Numbered from the stretch's first letter, positions 47,453 to 57,696 are shown. The stretch: DNA of 64,000 bases from an uncultured Sulfitobacter sp. (GCA_905182645.1 CAJJCJ010000006.1:186001-250000); one strand, 5' to 3'. Notes: a model not told the origin generated them from the letters alone. Numbers and translations: made by a program.

Positions 47453-47749
47453 TTACAGGCCAGTGGAGACGTCGATGGTGTTACCTTCTTCAAGCGTAAC
47501 ATACGCCTTTTTAACGTCTTTACGGGTACCAAGTGAGCCGCGGAAGCGCTTCACTTTACCCTTGGTGATGGATGTGTTCACAGCCTTAACCTTCACGCCA
47601 AACAAAGCTTCTACTGCTGCTTTGATTGTTGGCTTGTTGGAATCGATCGACACTTCAAAAACCACAGCGTTGTTTTCAGACGCTGTTGTGGCTTTTTCCG
47701 TGATGATCGGCTTGCGGATTACATCGTAGTGTTCAGCTTTTGCGCTCAT
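47453..47749 (-). CDS. rplW: 50S ribosomal protein L23
   Basis: A 98-residue L23 starting [20 protein letters not shown] with [22 protein letters not shown]. It sits at the tunnel exit and docks trigger factor and SRP. It is coupled to rplD (ATGA) and is the last gene of its unit. Confidence 0.98.
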   Translation of the reverse strand: MSAKAEHYDVIRKPIITEKATTASENNAVVFEVSIDSNKPTIKAAVEALFGVKVKAVNTSITKGKVKRFRGSLGTRKDVKKAYVTLEEGNTIDVSTGL

Positions 47750-48366
47750 GACAAACGAGCCTCCAATGCTTCGACACCAGCTTTGGTCAGAACAAGTGTG
47801 TCCGACTTCAGGATGTCATAAACGTTTGCGCCTTGCGACGGCAGAACGTTAATGGTTTCGATGTTGCGAGCTGCCTGCAGGAAGTCCGCGTTCACTTCGG
47901 TACCATCGATAATCAATGCGCGCTTCCAACCCAATGCGCCGACCGTTTTAGCCAATGCAGAAGTCTTTGCGTCTTTGATGTCGATGTTGTCGATGATCAC
48001 AAGCTCACCAGCCGCAACTTTAGCGGACAGTGCGTGGCGCAAGCCCAGTTTACGGAACTTTTTAGTCAGCTCATGGCCGTGGCTACGGGTTGTTGGGCCC
48101 TTGTAAACACCACCACCGCGAAAAATTGGCGCACTACGAGCACCGTGGCGTGCGCCACCTGTACCTTTTTGGCGATAGATCTTCTTAGTGGAGTACTTAA
48201 CGTCCGAACGACCAAGCGTGGAGTGTGTACCAGCTTGAGCGTTGTTACGCTGCCAACGGACAACACGGTGCAGAATGTCTGCGCGTGCTTCTAGGCCGAA
48301 GATTGCATCGTCGAGATCGATGGAACCAGCAGCTTTGCCGTCAAGATTGATTGAATCAGCCTTCAT
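47746..48366 (-). CDS. rplD: 50S ribosomal protein L4
   Basis: A 206-residue L4. The start [10 protein letters not shown] (48366) is chosen by family and overlaps rplC by 11 bp. The basic extended loop [20 protein letters not shown] to [14 protein letters not shown] reaches into the exit tunnel. In Escherichia coli L4 represses the S10 operon; no such leader is recognised here. Confidence 0.96.
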   Translation of the reverse strand: MKADSINLDGKAAGSIDLDDAIFGLEARADILHRVVRWQRNNAQAGTHSTLGRSDVKYSTKKIYRQKGTGGARHGARSAPIFRGGGVYKGPTTRSHGHELTKKFRKLGLRHALSAKVAAGELVIIDNIDIKDAKTSALAKTVGALGWKRALIIDGTEVNADFLQAARNIETINVLPSQGANVYDILKSDTLVLTKAGVEALEARLS

Positions 48367-49096
48367 TGTTTTCGCCTCCCTCAACTGGAGCATCGGTTTG
48401 ATCAGCTACAGGTGTTGCGGCGGACCGAAGACCTGCTGGATAAACAGTGTTGTCGGAAGTTGGCTTTTTAACCGCATCCTTAACTGTAACCCAGTTGCCC
48501 TTGGAGCCCGGTACAGCGCCTTTAACCATGATAACACCACGGTCGAGGTCTGTGCGGATCACTTGCAAGTTCTGTGTGGTTACACGGGCGTTACCCATGT
48601 GACCGGCCATCTTCTTGCCTTTGAAAACCTTGCCTGGATCCTGACACTGGCCAGTGGAACCATGCGAACGGTGAGATACGGACACACCGTGCGTGGCCCG
48701 AAGACCACCAAAGTTGTGACGCTTCATCGCACCCTGGAAACCTTTACCGATTGAGATACCGGATACGTCAACGTACTGGCCCTCAAAGTAATGGTTTGCC
48801 ACAAGCTCTTCACCGACAGCGATCATGTTGTCGTCCGACACGCGGAATTCAACAACTTTGCGCTTTGGTTCAACCTTAGCCGCGGCAAAGTGGCCACGCA
48901 TCGCTTGGGATGTACGCTTAACTTTTGCAGCACCAGCACCGAGCTGAACAGCAACATAGCCGTCCTTTTCAGTAGTACGCTGTGCAACAACTTGTACGTT
49001 TTCGAGTGCAAGAACGGTCACAGGAATCTGCTTGCCGTCTTCCATGAAAAGCCGGGTCATGCCGAGCTTTTTTGCGATAAGTCCTGTACGGAGCAT
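48356..49096 (-). CDS. rplC: 50S ribosomal protein L3
   Basis: A 246-residue L3 starting [17 protein letters not shown] with the loop [20 protein letters not shown] and [14 protein letters not shown]. It has an extended acidic C-terminus (residues about 210-246). It starts 50S assembly and reaches the peptidyl transferase centre. Confidence 0.97.
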   Translation of the reverse strand: MLRTGLIAKKLGMTRLFMEDGKQIPVTVLALENVQVVAQRTTEKDGYVAVQLGAGAAKVKRTSQAMRGHFAAAKVEPKRKVVEFRVSDDNMIAVGEELVANHYFEGQYVDVSGISIGKGFQGAMKRHNFGGLRATHGVSVSHRSHGSTGQCQDPGKVFKGKKMAGHMGNARVTTQNLQVIRTDLDRGVIMVKGAVPGSKGNWVTVKDAVKKPTSDNTVYPAGLRSAATPVADQTDAPVEGGENNEG

Positions 49097-49109
49097 AATG
49101 TTCTACCCC

Positions 49110-49424
49110 TTATACAGAAATCTGGACGTCAACGCCGGCAGCCAGGTCGAGCTTCATAAGCGCGTCTACTGTCTGTGGTGTTGGGTCAACTATGTCGAGA
49201 AGACGCTTGTGCGTACGGATCTCAAACTGGTCGCGGGATTTTTTGTCTACGTGTGGGCCACGCAAAACAGTGAACTTCTCGATTTTGTTCGGAAGCGGGA
49301 TCGGGCCGCGAACAGACGCCCCTGTACGTTTTGCTGTGGAAACGATTTCCGCAGTGCTTGCATCAAGCACACGGTAATCAAACGCCTTCAGGCGGATACG
49401 GATATTTTGGCTTTTTGCGGCCAT
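49110..49424 (-). CDS. rpsJ: 30S ribosomal protein S10
   Basis: S10 of 104 residues from ATG 49424 ([20 protein letters not shown]). ATG 49430 is also possible, but AAGGG is better spaced for 49424. Conserved [20 protein letters not shown] and [20 protein letters not shown] are present. It heads the S10 unit. The usual neighbour tuf is 900 bp away beyond a terminator and a decayed gene. Confidence 0.96.
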   Translation of the reverse strand: MAAKSQNIRIRLKAFDYRVLDASTAEIVSTAKRTGASVRGPIPLPNKIEKFTVLRGPHVDKKSRDQFEIRTHKRLLDIVDPTPQTVDALMKLDLAAGVDVQISV

Positions 49425-49547
49425 GTTCATCACCCTTAAATTAGGGCCAAGAGCGGAGAGGAAGACTACCGCTCATCGGCAGCCCTCATCGCGTCTTTGT
49501 CAAAAGGAATAAGGGCACGCAAAACGCACCCTTAGCCAGACTTGGGT

Positions 49548-49577
49548 TCTATAGGGGGAGTCGGGGAGGGTTGTCTA
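49548..49577 (-). promoter_or_regulatory. Candidate promoter of the rpsJ unit
   Basis: On the minus strand, TAGACA (49577-49572), an 18-bp spacer, then TATAGA (49553-49548), about 124 bp before rpsJ. A second TTGACA (49503-49498) has no good -10 box. The rest of the 341-bp gap 49434-49774 shows no gene. Confidence 0.45.
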
Positions 49578-49774
49578 GTACCTTTCAAAAATTACCATAT
49601 TTTTGGAAGGGGTGCGCAAGGCGCGTTTGTTTGCAAATGCGCGGCGGCACACCGTTGGTTGTCTGGATGCCAAGCCATTTCCGTTAATGTGCTATCGAAA
49701 TGTACATATATCGACGTAATGCAACCAGGTTCTTTTATGATCTCATACAGAAAGGACCACTAGAAGAGGATTTT

Positions 49775-50179
49775 ATGCATAATTACTATTTTGATACGAA
49801 TGGATTTCAGGACACTCAAGAAAAGCGTGATGAAACTGGAAACGGCATCGGCGGCTTCAAACTTGCAAACACGCTACGCGCAGCCTTATTGTCCGGTGGC
49901 TTTGACTGCGAAGAAGTTTTTGCAGAAGATTACGGCAGGGCATTTACCGCTACACTTGACGACACTTCCTATCTTGTCACCGCGTCGGTCGACCCGAATG
50001 AGAATGCGTAACAGGAGGCCCACTTAACTTCGTTTGCAAATATCAACGTCGTCAAAGAACGTTCCTTTTGGGACAAACTTCGCGGTAGAAACAAGCCGAC
50101 GAAAAATGAGCTTGCGCAGACTACTGTTTGTCAGGTTTTAGAGAACCATTCAGACGTGGTTGATTTGAAATACTCTTAA
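49775..50179 (+). pseudogene. Unknown small gene with an in-frame TAA
   Basis: ATG 49775 has AGAGGA upstream and opens a 78-codon frame (MHNYYFDTNGFQDTQEKRDE ...) ending in TAA at 50009-50011. The same frame continues open for 55 more codons (QEAHLTSFANINVVKERSFW, then DKLRGRNKPTKNELAQ) to TAA 50179. The second part has no start codon of its own, although AGGAGG at 50013 happens to precede it. A single 134-residue gene with a premature stop is the simplest reading. The first part alone could also be a genuine 78-residue protein. The family is not recognised. It is opposite to tuf and rpsJ. Confidence 0.5.
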
Positions 50180-50184
50180 AAAGC

Positions 50185-50216
50185 AAAAAGGCCACTTCCT
50201 TTCGGAAGCGGCCTTT
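50185..50216. terminator. Intrinsic terminator of the str unit (after tuf)
   Basis: Stem AAAGGCC-A-CTTCC / GGAAG-C-GGCCTTT (50187-50199 with 50204-50216), one mismatch. It has T runs on both strands, so it can stop tuf transcription and that of the opposite small gene. Confidence 0.85.
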
Positions 50217-50306
50217 CTTTTTGTCAACCAAGTGGTTTCTCGGCGTTTCCAAAGTGAAACACCTGCCACCCACCAGTTGCGTTTGGGCTTACGCCCAAGC
50301 CGCAAC

Positions 50307-51482
50307 TTACTTAACGATTTTGGACACAACACCAGCTCCGACTGTGCGGCCGCCTTCGCGGATGGCGAAGCGCAGGCCGTCTTCCATGGCGATTGGTGCG
50401 ATCAGCTCAACGTTGAACTTCAAGTTGTCGCCCGGCATGACCATTTCTGTGCCTTCTGGAAGAACAACAGTGCCGGTCACGTCAGTTGTACGGAAGTAAA
50501 ACTGTGGGCGGTAGTTTGCGAAGAATGGTGTGTGACGACCGCCTTCTTCTTTGGTCAGAATATAGGCTTCTGCTTCAAAGTCTGTGTGTGGGTTCACTGA
50601 ACCTGGCTTGACCAAAACTTGGCCGCGCTCAACTGATTCACGATCGATACCGCGCAGAAGAACACCAACGTTGTCGCCAGCTTCACCGCGATCAAGCAGC
50701 TTGCGGAACATTTCAACACCAGTACAAGTCGTTTTCGCAGTGTCTTTGATGCCAACGATGGACAGTTCGTCCCCAACGTTCACAACGCCACGCTCAATAC
50801 GACCAGTCACAACAGTACCACGGCCAGAGATCGAGAATACGTCCTCGATTGGCAGCAAGAACGGCTTATCAACCGCACGCTCTGGCATTGGAATATATGT
50901 GTCGACAGCTTCCATCAACGCGCGGATAGAGCTTTCGCCAATCTCCGGGTCGCGGCCTTCCATAGCAGCCAAAGCTGAACCTGGAATCACTGGAATGTCG
51001 TCGCCCGGGTACTCATAAGAGGACAACAGTTCACGGATTTCCATTTCAACCAGTTCGAGCAGCTCGTCATCGTCGACCTGATCAACTTTGTTCATGTAAA
51101 CAACCATGTACGGGATGCCAACCTGACGGCCAAGCAAGATGTGCTCGCGGGTTTGTGGCATCGGGCCGTCGGCCGCGTTCACAACCAAGATCGCGCCGTC
51201 CATCTGTGCCGCACCAGTGATCATGTTCTTCACATAGTCAGCGTGGCCTGGGCAATCGACGTGTGCGTAGTGACGGGACTCAGTCTCATACTCAACGTGA
51301 GCAGTAGAGATCGTGATACCACGTGCTTTTTCTTCTGGCGCACCATCGATTTCGTCGTAGCCTTTGAATTCACCAAAGTACTTGGTGATCGCTGCGGTCA
51401 ATGTGGTCTTGCCGTGATCAACGTGGCCAATTGTGCCGATGTTAACGTGCGGTTTATTACGTTCAAACTTTGCCTTAGCCAT
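50307..51482 (-). CDS. tuf: Elongation factor Tu
   Basis: A 391-residue EF-Tu starting [26 protein letters not shown] (start 51482; the open frame runs further upstream). G1 is GHVDHGKT, the effector Thr lies in [16 protein letters not shown]3 is DCPGHADY and G4 is NKVDQ. It brings aminoacyl-tRNA to the ribosome. It is the last gene of rpsL-rpsG-fusA-tuf. Another copy elsewhere in the genome is possible, as is common in this group. Confidence 0.98.
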   Translation of the reverse strand: MAKAKFERNKPHVNIGTIGHVDHGKTTLTAAITKYFGEFKGYDEIDGAPEEKARGITISTAHVEYETESRHYAHVDCPGHADYVKNMITGAAQMDGAILVVNAADGPMPQTREHILLGRQVGIPYMVVYMNKVDQVDDDELLELVEMEIRELLSSYEYPGDDIPVIPGSALAAMEGRDPEIGESSIRALMEAVDTYIPMPERAVDKPFLLPIEDVFSISGRGTVVTGRIERGVVNVGDELSIVGIKDTAKTTCTGVEMFRKLLDRGEAGDNVGVLLRGIDRESVERGQVLVKPGSVNPHTDFEAEAYILTKEEGGRHTPFFANYRPQFYFRTTDVTGTVVLPEGTEMVMPGDNLKFNVELIAPIAMEDGLRFAIREGGRTVGAGVVSKIVK

Positions 51483-51542
51483 GATGGCCTCCTTAGGTAT
51501 TCGATTATGGGGTGGCGGGCGCGCCCGAAGGCGCACCACACA

Positions 51543-53660
51543 TTATGCGTATTTGGCCTGAATTTCTTCAGAGATGTTAGACGGTACTGGTTCGTAGTGA
51601 TCAAACTGCATCGAGAAGTTCGCGCGGCCCGAAGACATGGAACGCAGCGTGTTGATGTAGCCAAACATGTTCGCCAATGGCACCATTGCTTCGATAGCGA
51701 TGGAAACGCCACGTGTGTCTTGACCTTGAACCTGACCCCGACGGGATGTCAGATCACCAATGATACCACCTGTATGTTCTTCAGGTGTGATCACTTCGAC
51801 CTTCATGATTGGCTCGAGCAGCTTTGCGCCAGCTTTGCGCATACCTTCACGCATACACATACGTGCAGCGATTTCGAACGCCATGATGGACGAGTCAACA
51901 TCGTGGAACTTACCGTCAAGCAAGATCACTTTGAAGTCGATCACTGGGAAGCCAGCCAAAGGACCGTTATCCATAACGGATAGGATGCCTTTTTCGACGC
52001 CTGGGATGTATTCCTTAGGAACAGACCCACCAACAACTTTGGATTCAAACGAATAACCTTCGCCTGGCTCCGTTGGGATGATCGCCATCTTCACTTCACC
52101 AAACTGACCGGACCCGCCGGACTGCTTTTTGTGAGTGTAGGTGTGCTCAACTTCGTGACCAATCGTTTCACGATAAGCAACTTGTGGTGCACCAATGTTC
52201 GCCTCGACTTTGAATTCGCGACGCATACGGTCAACGAGGATGTCGAGGTGAAGTTCGCCCATACCCTTCATGATGGTCTGACCAGATTCGATGTCAGTTT
52301 CCACGCGGAAGGATGGATCCTCGGCGGAGAGACGCTGGAGCGCGAGGCCCATCTTCTCTTGGTCGCCTTTTGTTTTTGGCTCAATAGCGATCTCGATCAC
52401 GGGATCGGGGAACGTCATTGTTTCCAAAATAACAGGATCAGACTGTGAGCAAAGTGTGTCACCAGTTGTTGTGTTCTTGAGACCACCCAACGCAATGATG
52501 TCACCAGCAAATGCTTCGCTGATTTCTTCACGGTCGTTGGAGTGCATCATCATCATACGGCCAACACGTTCTTTGTTGCCCTTGGTAGAGTTCATCATGT
52601 TGTCACCCTTTGACAGCGTACCGGAATAGATCCGCGTAAACGTCAGGGTACCCACGAATGGGTCGTTCATGATCTTGAACGCAAGGCCAGAGAACGCCAT
52701 TTCGTCGTCTGCACGACGCGCAATGTCACGTGTTTCTGTCTCATCGCCCGGCTTAAAGCCCATGTAGTCTACAACGTCGAGCGGGCTCGGGAGGTAGTCA
52801 ACGACAGCGTTAAGAAGCGTCTGAACGCCCTTGTTCTTGAAAGCAGAGCCGCCAAGCACAGGAACGAAAGACAACGACAAACATGCCTTACGGATCAACG
52901 CGCGCAATGTTGCGACGTCCGGCTCTGTGCCGTCGAGATACGCTTCCATTACGTCATCGTCCTGCTCTACAGCAGCTTCAATGAGCTTTTCACGACCAGC
53001 AGCAGCCTTAGCTTGCAAGCTTTCACGAATAGGTGCTTTGATCCAAGATGCGCCAAGATCTTCGCCTTCCCACAACCATTCTTCCATGGTTACGAGATCA
53101 ACGAGGCCTTCGAGCTCTGTTTCGGCACCGATTGGGAAGGAAACTGGAATAGCGCGCGCGCCAGTCCGGTCTTCAACCATATCAACACACTTCTGAAAGT
53201 CAGCTCCGATTTTGTCCATCTTGTTGACGAAAACCATACGCGGAACTTTATACCGGTCAGCCTGACGCCAAACGGTTTCAGTCTGCGGCTCAACGCCAGC
53301 GTTGGCGTCAAGAACAACAATCGCGCCATCAAGCACAGCCAAGGAACGCTCAACTTCGATTGTGAAGTCAACGTGGCCGGGTGTGTCGATGATGTTCATG
53401 CGGTGCTTAGCTGAAACAGCATCGGTGCCGTTTTCAGTACGTTCCCAGAATGTCGTCGTCGCAGCGGAAGTAATGGTAATACCCCGTTCCTGCTCTTGCT
53501 CCATCCAGTCCATTGTCGCAGCGCCATCATGCACTTCGCCAATGTTATGTTCTTTACCTGTATAATACAGGATCCGCTCGGAACATGTGGTTTTACCCGC
53601 ATCGATGTGCGCAATAATACCAAAGTTCCGGTACAGATTAAGGGGATAGTCGCGTGCCAT
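51543..53660 (-). CDS. fusA: Elongation factor G
   Basis: A 705-residue EF-G starting [21 protein letters not shown]1 is [10 protein letters not shown]3 is DTPGHVDF and G4 is [10 protein letters not shown]. Domains II-V follow, including the C-terminal [28 protein letters not shown]. It drives translocation. It is separated from tuf by about 60 bp and from rpsG by 15 bp. Confidence 0.98.
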   Translation of the reverse strand: MARDYPLNLYRNFGIIAHIDAGKTTCSERILYYTGKEHNIGEVHDGAATMDWMEQEQERGITITSAATTTFWERTENGTDAVSAKHRMNIIDTPGHVDFTIEVERSLAVLDGAIVVLDANAGVEPQTETVWRQADRYKVPRMVFVNKMDKIGADFQKCVDMVEDRTGARAIPVSFPIGAETELEGLVDLVTMEEWLWEGEDLGASWIKAPIRESLQAKAAAGREKLIEAAVEQDDDVMEAYLDGTEPDVATLRALIRKACLSLSFVPVLGGSAFKNKGVQTLLNAVVDYLPSPLDVVDYMGFKPGDETETRDIARRADDEMAFSGLAFKIMNDPFVGTLTFTRIYSGTLSKGDNMMNSTKGNKERVGRMMMMHSNDREEISEAFAGDIIALGGLKNTTTGDTLCSQSDPVILETMTFPDPVIEIAIEPKTKGDQEKMGLALQRLSAEDPSFRVETDIESGQTIMKGMGELHLDILVDRMRREFKVEANIGAPQVAYRETIGHEVEHTYTHKKQSGGSGQFGEVKMAIIPTEPGEGYSFESKVVGGSVPKEYIPGVEKGILSVMDNGPLAGFPVIDFKVILLDGKFHDVDSSIMAFEIAARMCMREGMRKAGAKLLEPIMKVEVITPEEHTGGIIGDLTSRRGQVQGQDTRGVSIAIEAMVPLANMFGYINTLRSMSSGRANFSMQFDHYEPVPSNISEEIQAKYA

Positions 53661-53675
53661 ATCAGGTGCTTCCTA

Positions 53676-54146
53676 TTACCAGCGGTAGTGGCTGAATGCT
53701 TTGTTCGCATCGGCCATTTTGTGGGTGTCTTCGCGCTTTTTCACGGCTGTGCCGCGGCCGTTGACCGCATCCATCAGCTCGCCTGCAAGGCGCTCTTCCA
53801 TGGTGTTCTCGTTGCGCTTTTTAGCGGCAGCGATCAACCAACGGATTGCCAATGCTTCGCGACGCTCTGGGCGCACTTCAACAGGCACCTGATATGTCGC
53901 ACCACCGACGCGGCGCGAACGCACTTCGACTGAAGGTTTGATCAGCTCTAGGCTTTCGTGGAAAACTTCCACAGGAGATTTTTTGATCTTCGCTTCAACG
54001 CGATCGAATGCGTTGTAGACGATACGCTCGGCGACGGCTTTTTTGCCATCGACCATGAGGTTGTTCATGAACTTAGTCAGAACAAGATCACCAAATTTTG
54101 CATCTGGCAGTACTACGCGTTTTTCAGCGGCGTGACGACGTGACAT
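53676..54146 (-). CDS. rpsG: 30S ribosomal protein S7
   Basis: A 156-residue S7 starting [20 protein letters not shown], with the [23 protein letters not shown] block and the C-terminal NKAFSHYRW. It binds 16S rRNA in the 30S head. Confidence 0.98.
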   Translation of the reverse strand: MSRRHAAEKRVVLPDAKFGDLVLTKFMNNLMVDGKKAVAERIVYNAFDRVEAKIKKSPVEVFHESLELIKPSVEVRSRRVGGATYQVPVEVRPERREALAIRWLIAAAKKRNENTMEERLAGELMDAVNGRGTAVKKREDTHKMADANKAFSHYRW

Positions 54147-54158
54147 ATTCTGATTTCC

Positions 54159-54530
54159 TTACTTAGGACGCTTCGCGCCGTACTTCGAACGACGTTGCTT
54201 ACGGTCTTTAACACCTTGGGTATCAAGAACACCGCGCAGGATGTGGTAACGCACACCTGGAAGATCTTTTACACGGCCGCCACGGATCAGAACCACAGAG
54301 TGTTCCTGAAGGTTGTGGCTTTCACCTGGGATGTAAGAGATGACTTCGAAACCGTTCGTCAAACGAACCTTCGCAACTTTACGCATCGCGGAGTTTGGTT
54401 TCTTAGGAGTCGTTGTGTAAACGCGTGTGCAAACGCCGCGCTTCTGAGGGCAACCCTCGAGGTGCAGCGACTTGGACTTGTTGACTTTCGGCTGGCGCGG
54501 TTTGCGGATCAGCTGCTGAATCGTTGGCAT
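54159..54530 (-). CDS. rpsL: 30S ribosomal protein S12
   Basis: A 123-residue S12 starting [20 protein letters not shown] (start 54530 chosen by family). Lys43 ([10 protein letters not shown]) and Lys88 (GGRVKDLPG) are both the normal residues, so no streptomycin-resistance substitution is present. It heads the str unit. Confidence 0.98.
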   Translation of the reverse strand: MPTIQQLIRKPRQPKVNKSKSLHLEGCPQKRGVCTRVYTTTPKKPNSAMRKVAKVRLTNGFEVISYIPGESHNLQEHSVVLIRGGRVKDLPGVRYHILRGVLDTQGVKDRKQRRSKYGAKRPK

Positions 54531-54622
54531 CGTTTGATGTTCCCATCTATTCACATGTTGGACAGACCAATTTGGCCTGCGATTTAAGGCGTATAAGGCG
54601 TTGCCGCATCACACATTTTCAA

Positions 54623-54681
54623 GCGCCATAGGCGCAAAACAAAAATTCCGCAGTCATTCCCTTACCGGAGGAATGGTGCGG
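54623..54681 (-). promoter_or_regulatory. rpsL leader hairpins
   Basis: Two stems lie in the long leader between the promoter and rpsL: GCGCC-ATA-GGCGC (54623-54635) and a larger one pairing CCGC..CATTCC with GGAATG..GCGG (54648-54681). They could affect translation or attenuation of the str unit. No match to a known regulator class was recognised. Confidence 0.45.
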
Positions 54682-54782
54682 TGGGTAAACAGAGGAACAA
54701 GACTAAAATCGCCCGGTTCTTGACCACTTTCAAATTTGATATCAGGTCAAAGAGAAATTCCCCCTCAAGCCCGGATGAGCGG

Positions 54783-54811
54783 CGTATAAAAGGAGTCGCT
54801 GAGCCTGTCAA
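54783..54811 (-). promoter_or_regulatory. Promoter of rpsL-rpsG-fusA-tuf
   Basis: On the minus strand, TTGACA (54811-54806), exactly 17 bp, then TATACG (54788-54783). It lies about 250 bp upstream of rpsL. The rest of the gap 54555-54948 holds only the leader hairpins and no gene. Confidence 0.75.
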
Positions 54812-54948
54812 CAGCGCCCAGCATGGTGAACGCATTGGTAACTTTTAAGACGTATTCAGATCCGGGCAATCAGCGGCGCATCCACCCTTTGCTCTGCTTG
54901 CAAACGCAACGTAATCCCACACATAGTTGACGAAAGTACGCGGATAGG

Positions 54949-55755
54949 ATGACGACAATGCAAGCAATTGGCCTTTGCCTATTTTTATACCCTGCTTTGG
55001 GCGGCTTTCAAATTCGACATAAGACGACAGAAGACTGGATTGCGTTTCTTTATGCCGCCGAACGCATGGAAGAACGGCTGCGCCTGTTTCAAAGCGTCGC
55101 CCTGCCCTGCTTGGTCGCCCAAACCGATCCACGTTGGGAGATGATTGTCGTCATCGGGGACAGTCTGCCAAAACACTATTGCGACCGTTTGCATGATCTG
55201 GTGGCGGGCATACCGCAGATCCGCATTCAGGTTCACGCGCCGCGTCCCCAGCGCAAGGTGATGAAAGAAGTTTTCAACGCCGCACGCACTGACCCATCAC
55301 TGCCTTGCCTGCAATTCCGCTACGATGACGCGGTGTCGGTCAACTTTATCGCGCGGTTCCGTGCTGCGGCCGATGATTGCGCGGGATTAAATGCCAAACA
55401 TCAGATTGTAGCCTATGACTGGCACAAAGGGTTCGCTGCGCAATTTGGTCCCGCCGGAATCGTGACGCATGAGCTGCACTATAGGCAATATGTTGCATCG
55501 CTTGGCGTTCACGTTGCCGGAGGGTCCAATGCGACGATCATGAATTTCGCGCATCACCGGATCGACTGATTTATGCCCATCGTAAGCTTTGGCGATGCCC
55601 CCATGTGGGTCGAAAGCCACAATGGGTTCAACGACTCGCCGCCAAGACAAAAAGGTAAGATCCCGATGGTCCCGTTAACGCCAGAACAGATCGTTAAATT
55701 TAGCGCCCGCTTTGCCATCGACCAAGACGCGGTTAAAGCTGCTTTTTCAAGCTAA
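54949..55755 (+). pseudogene. Putative rhamnosyltransferase gene with an in-frame TGA
   Basis: The frame opens at ATG 54949 (MTTMQAIGLCLFLYPALGGF) and reads AERMEERLRLFQSVALPCLV, CLQFRYDDAVSVNF and IMNFAHHRID, then TGA (55567-55569). The same frame continues FMPIVSFGDAPMWVESHNGF to 55755. Related alphaproteobacterial rhamnosyltransferase-like proteins keep both parts in one chain, with the HN.FNDS motif (here HNGFNDS) near the C-terminus. The stop fits CGA-to-TGA. The family is thought to add sugars to surface polysaccharide. A 206-residue truncated product would lose the C-terminal quarter. Its end overlaps the convergent EamA gene by 23 bp. Confidence 0.82.
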
Positions 55756-56617
55756 GTGACCGTTCGCGGTACAGCGTGAACAACCCTGTTGTCACGACGA
55801 TCCCCGCGCCGATCAACGTAAGTGGCGCAGGCCAATCGCCAAATACCGCCCATCCAATGATCAGTGCTGCGAGCAAGCCACTATACCGGAATGGGGCGAC
55901 GAAGCCGATTTCACCGGTCCGCATGGCCGCCACGGAAAAAATATAGCCGAAGACGATGAACGCCATCGCGCCAGCCAGTTGCAGGGTCGTCGTCCCGTCC
56001 ACGGGCACCCATGATTGCATGGCCGTCACAAACGCTCCTGACAGCGTCACTGAAATTGCGGCCATCAAACCAACCATGATTGATGGAACTTTCCGCGACA
56101 TGCGCCGAACCACAAGATCGCGCAACGTCACGCAAGCAACAGCGCCAAGCGCATAGATGCTATAGATCGTGAACCCTTCTCCGCCAGGGCGGACAATCAG
56201 GAACACCCCAACAAAACCAACGAGAATTGCCATCAACCGACGCCAGCCGAGCACCTCTCCGAGGAATAGTGCGCCTGCCAGTGAAACGGTCAGCGGCAGG
56301 ACTTGTAAGACCGCCGTGACATTTGCAATTGGCATGTGGAACAGTGCCGTCAGAAAAAACACCGTCCCACCAATTTCGGCCGCTGATCGCGCGCAGATCA
56401 AAACCCAATCTTTGCGGCTATAGTCAAACCGAAACTGGCCCGTAAAGATCGCCAAAGTGACCAAAACGGCCACGGTTCCGAGGCCACGTAGGAACAATGC
56501 TTGAAATAATGGAATGTCGCCCGACAGTCCTTTCATGAACGCATCGTTCACGGTGAACGCTACCATCGAGCCGGCCATCAATGCAGCGCCACGCATATTG
56601 TCAGAAATTTGCATCAT
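55733..56617 (-). CDS. EamA/DMT-family transporter
   Basis: A protein of about 294 residues with ten membrane segments in two EamA repeats (about residues 8-140 and 155-285). Signs are MVAFTVNDAFMKGLSGDIPL at the start of repeat 1 and APFRYSGLLAALIIGWAVFGD in repeat 2. It is an inner-membrane carrier for metabolites or amino acids; the substrate is unknown. The start is one of two adjacent ATGs (56617 or 56614). The open frame extends to 56803, but that part overlaps the divergent gene. Confidence 0.87.
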   Translation of the reverse strand: MMQISDNMRGAALMAGSMVAFTVNDAFMKGLSGDIPLFQALFLRGLGTVAVLVTLAIFTGQFRFDYSRKDWVLICARSAAEIGGTVFFLTALFHMPIANVTAVLQVLPLTVSLAGALFLGEVLGWRRLMAILVGFVGVFLIVRPGGEGFTIYSIYALGAVACVTLRDLVVRRMSRKVPSIMVGLMAAISVTLSGAFVTAMQSWVPVDGTTTLQLAGAMAFIVFGYIFSVAAMRTGEIGFVAPFRYSGLLAALIIGWAVFGDWPAPLTLIGAGIVVTTGLFTLYRERSLSLKKQL

Positions 56618-56678
56618 CCTAAATCGGTAGCAGCGGTTGCGGATAGACGCCAGTGCTTGCCCGTGATTGATTATCGCC

Positions 56679-57696
56679 ATGGCCGAGAAACAAAAATATC
56701 TAGTTGCGACAGGCATGCGCAACGAGGGGCCCTTCATCGTTGAATGGGTGTGCTGGTACCGGATGCTAGGGTTCGACATTTTGGTTGCGACCAACGACTG
56801 CACCGATCATTCCACCGAGCTGGGATGCCCTTGCAGATGCAGGCTGGCTTACGCACGTTCCGCATAAGCCGCGTATCGGGCAGCCGCCACAAAAATCGAC
56901 CCTGCGCAAAGTCATCAAACATCCGTTGACGGCTTCGGCAGATTGGACGCTGCATTGTGATGTCGACGAGTTCTTGGTGCTTCATCAACATGACACCATC
57001 GCGGAGCTTATGGGGTCACTACCGCATGACTTTATGGCAATGGTTTTCAACTGGAAGTGCTTTGGCCAAGGTGATTGGGACAAATATCAAGATGGTATTA
57101 TGCACCGACAGTTTCGGCGCTGCGGCATGGGGCACCTGCCCTTCAACCGATCGATCAAATCCATTCTGCGCAACACCTTGGAGTTTAACCGCCTTGGCGC
57201 GCATTTCCCGCATGGATTTCAGGGCGACTGGTCTGCCCCCGATAACCGTGTTGTGTCCCCAAGCAAGGCAACGCTGCCGCAGTTTCAGGTCCGGGAGAAC
57301 CATCCGATCTGCCTTTTAGAGCAAAAGCAGATTGATCATGAGGTGGCTCACCTTAATCACTATATTCTGCGATCAAAAGAGAGCTACGGCCACAAACAGG
57401 GCAGCCCTGCAGCAGGAAACCTAAAAGACCGCTACACCGAAGAATTTTACAATCGCCACAACCGTAATGGCATGCGAGATGTCACGGCGACGCGGTTCAA
57501 CGACAGATTTGCAAAAATCCATGCCGAAGCGCTGGCCCTGCCCGATGTCCTCCGGTTGCACCATATTTGTTGTGCCGACTATGTCGCGGAGCTGAACAAG
57601 TCGGCGGGAACCGATCCCGATAACGATGAGCGATACCTGCACCATTTGAAAGTGGCCGTACGCGTGGCCACCAATCGCGGCATTCATACAAAATAA
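56679..57696 (+). pseudogene. Family 2 glycosyltransferase gene, frameshifted
   Basis: Frame 1 from ATG 56679 reads MAEKQKYLVATGMRNEGPF and WYRMLGFDILVATNDCTDHS, then goes out of register at about 56817-56824. The other frame continues WDALADAGWLTHVPHKPRIG, WTLHCDVDEFLVLHQHDTI (with the DVDEFL motif that binds the sugar-nucleotide metal) and on to 57696. The shift fits loss of one TG unit (expected CTGTGGGAT, seen CTGGGAT). The intact protein would be about 339 residues of the Glyco_tranf_2_4 type. It lies between EamA and rpoC, opposite to rpoC. Confidence 0.87.

Noticed and set aside
50307-53660. Plus-strand frames opposite tuf and fusA (for example 51141-51983)
   Set aside because: They are shadows of EF-Tu and EF-G codons, rich in His and Cys without any motif.
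35326-55755. TGA read as tryptophan or selenocysteine, since three genes contain in-frame TGA
   Set aside because: TGA ends many intact genes here (engB, argB, secY, crcB). Other broken genes have TAG and TAA, and no SECIS-like hairpin was seen after the TGAs.
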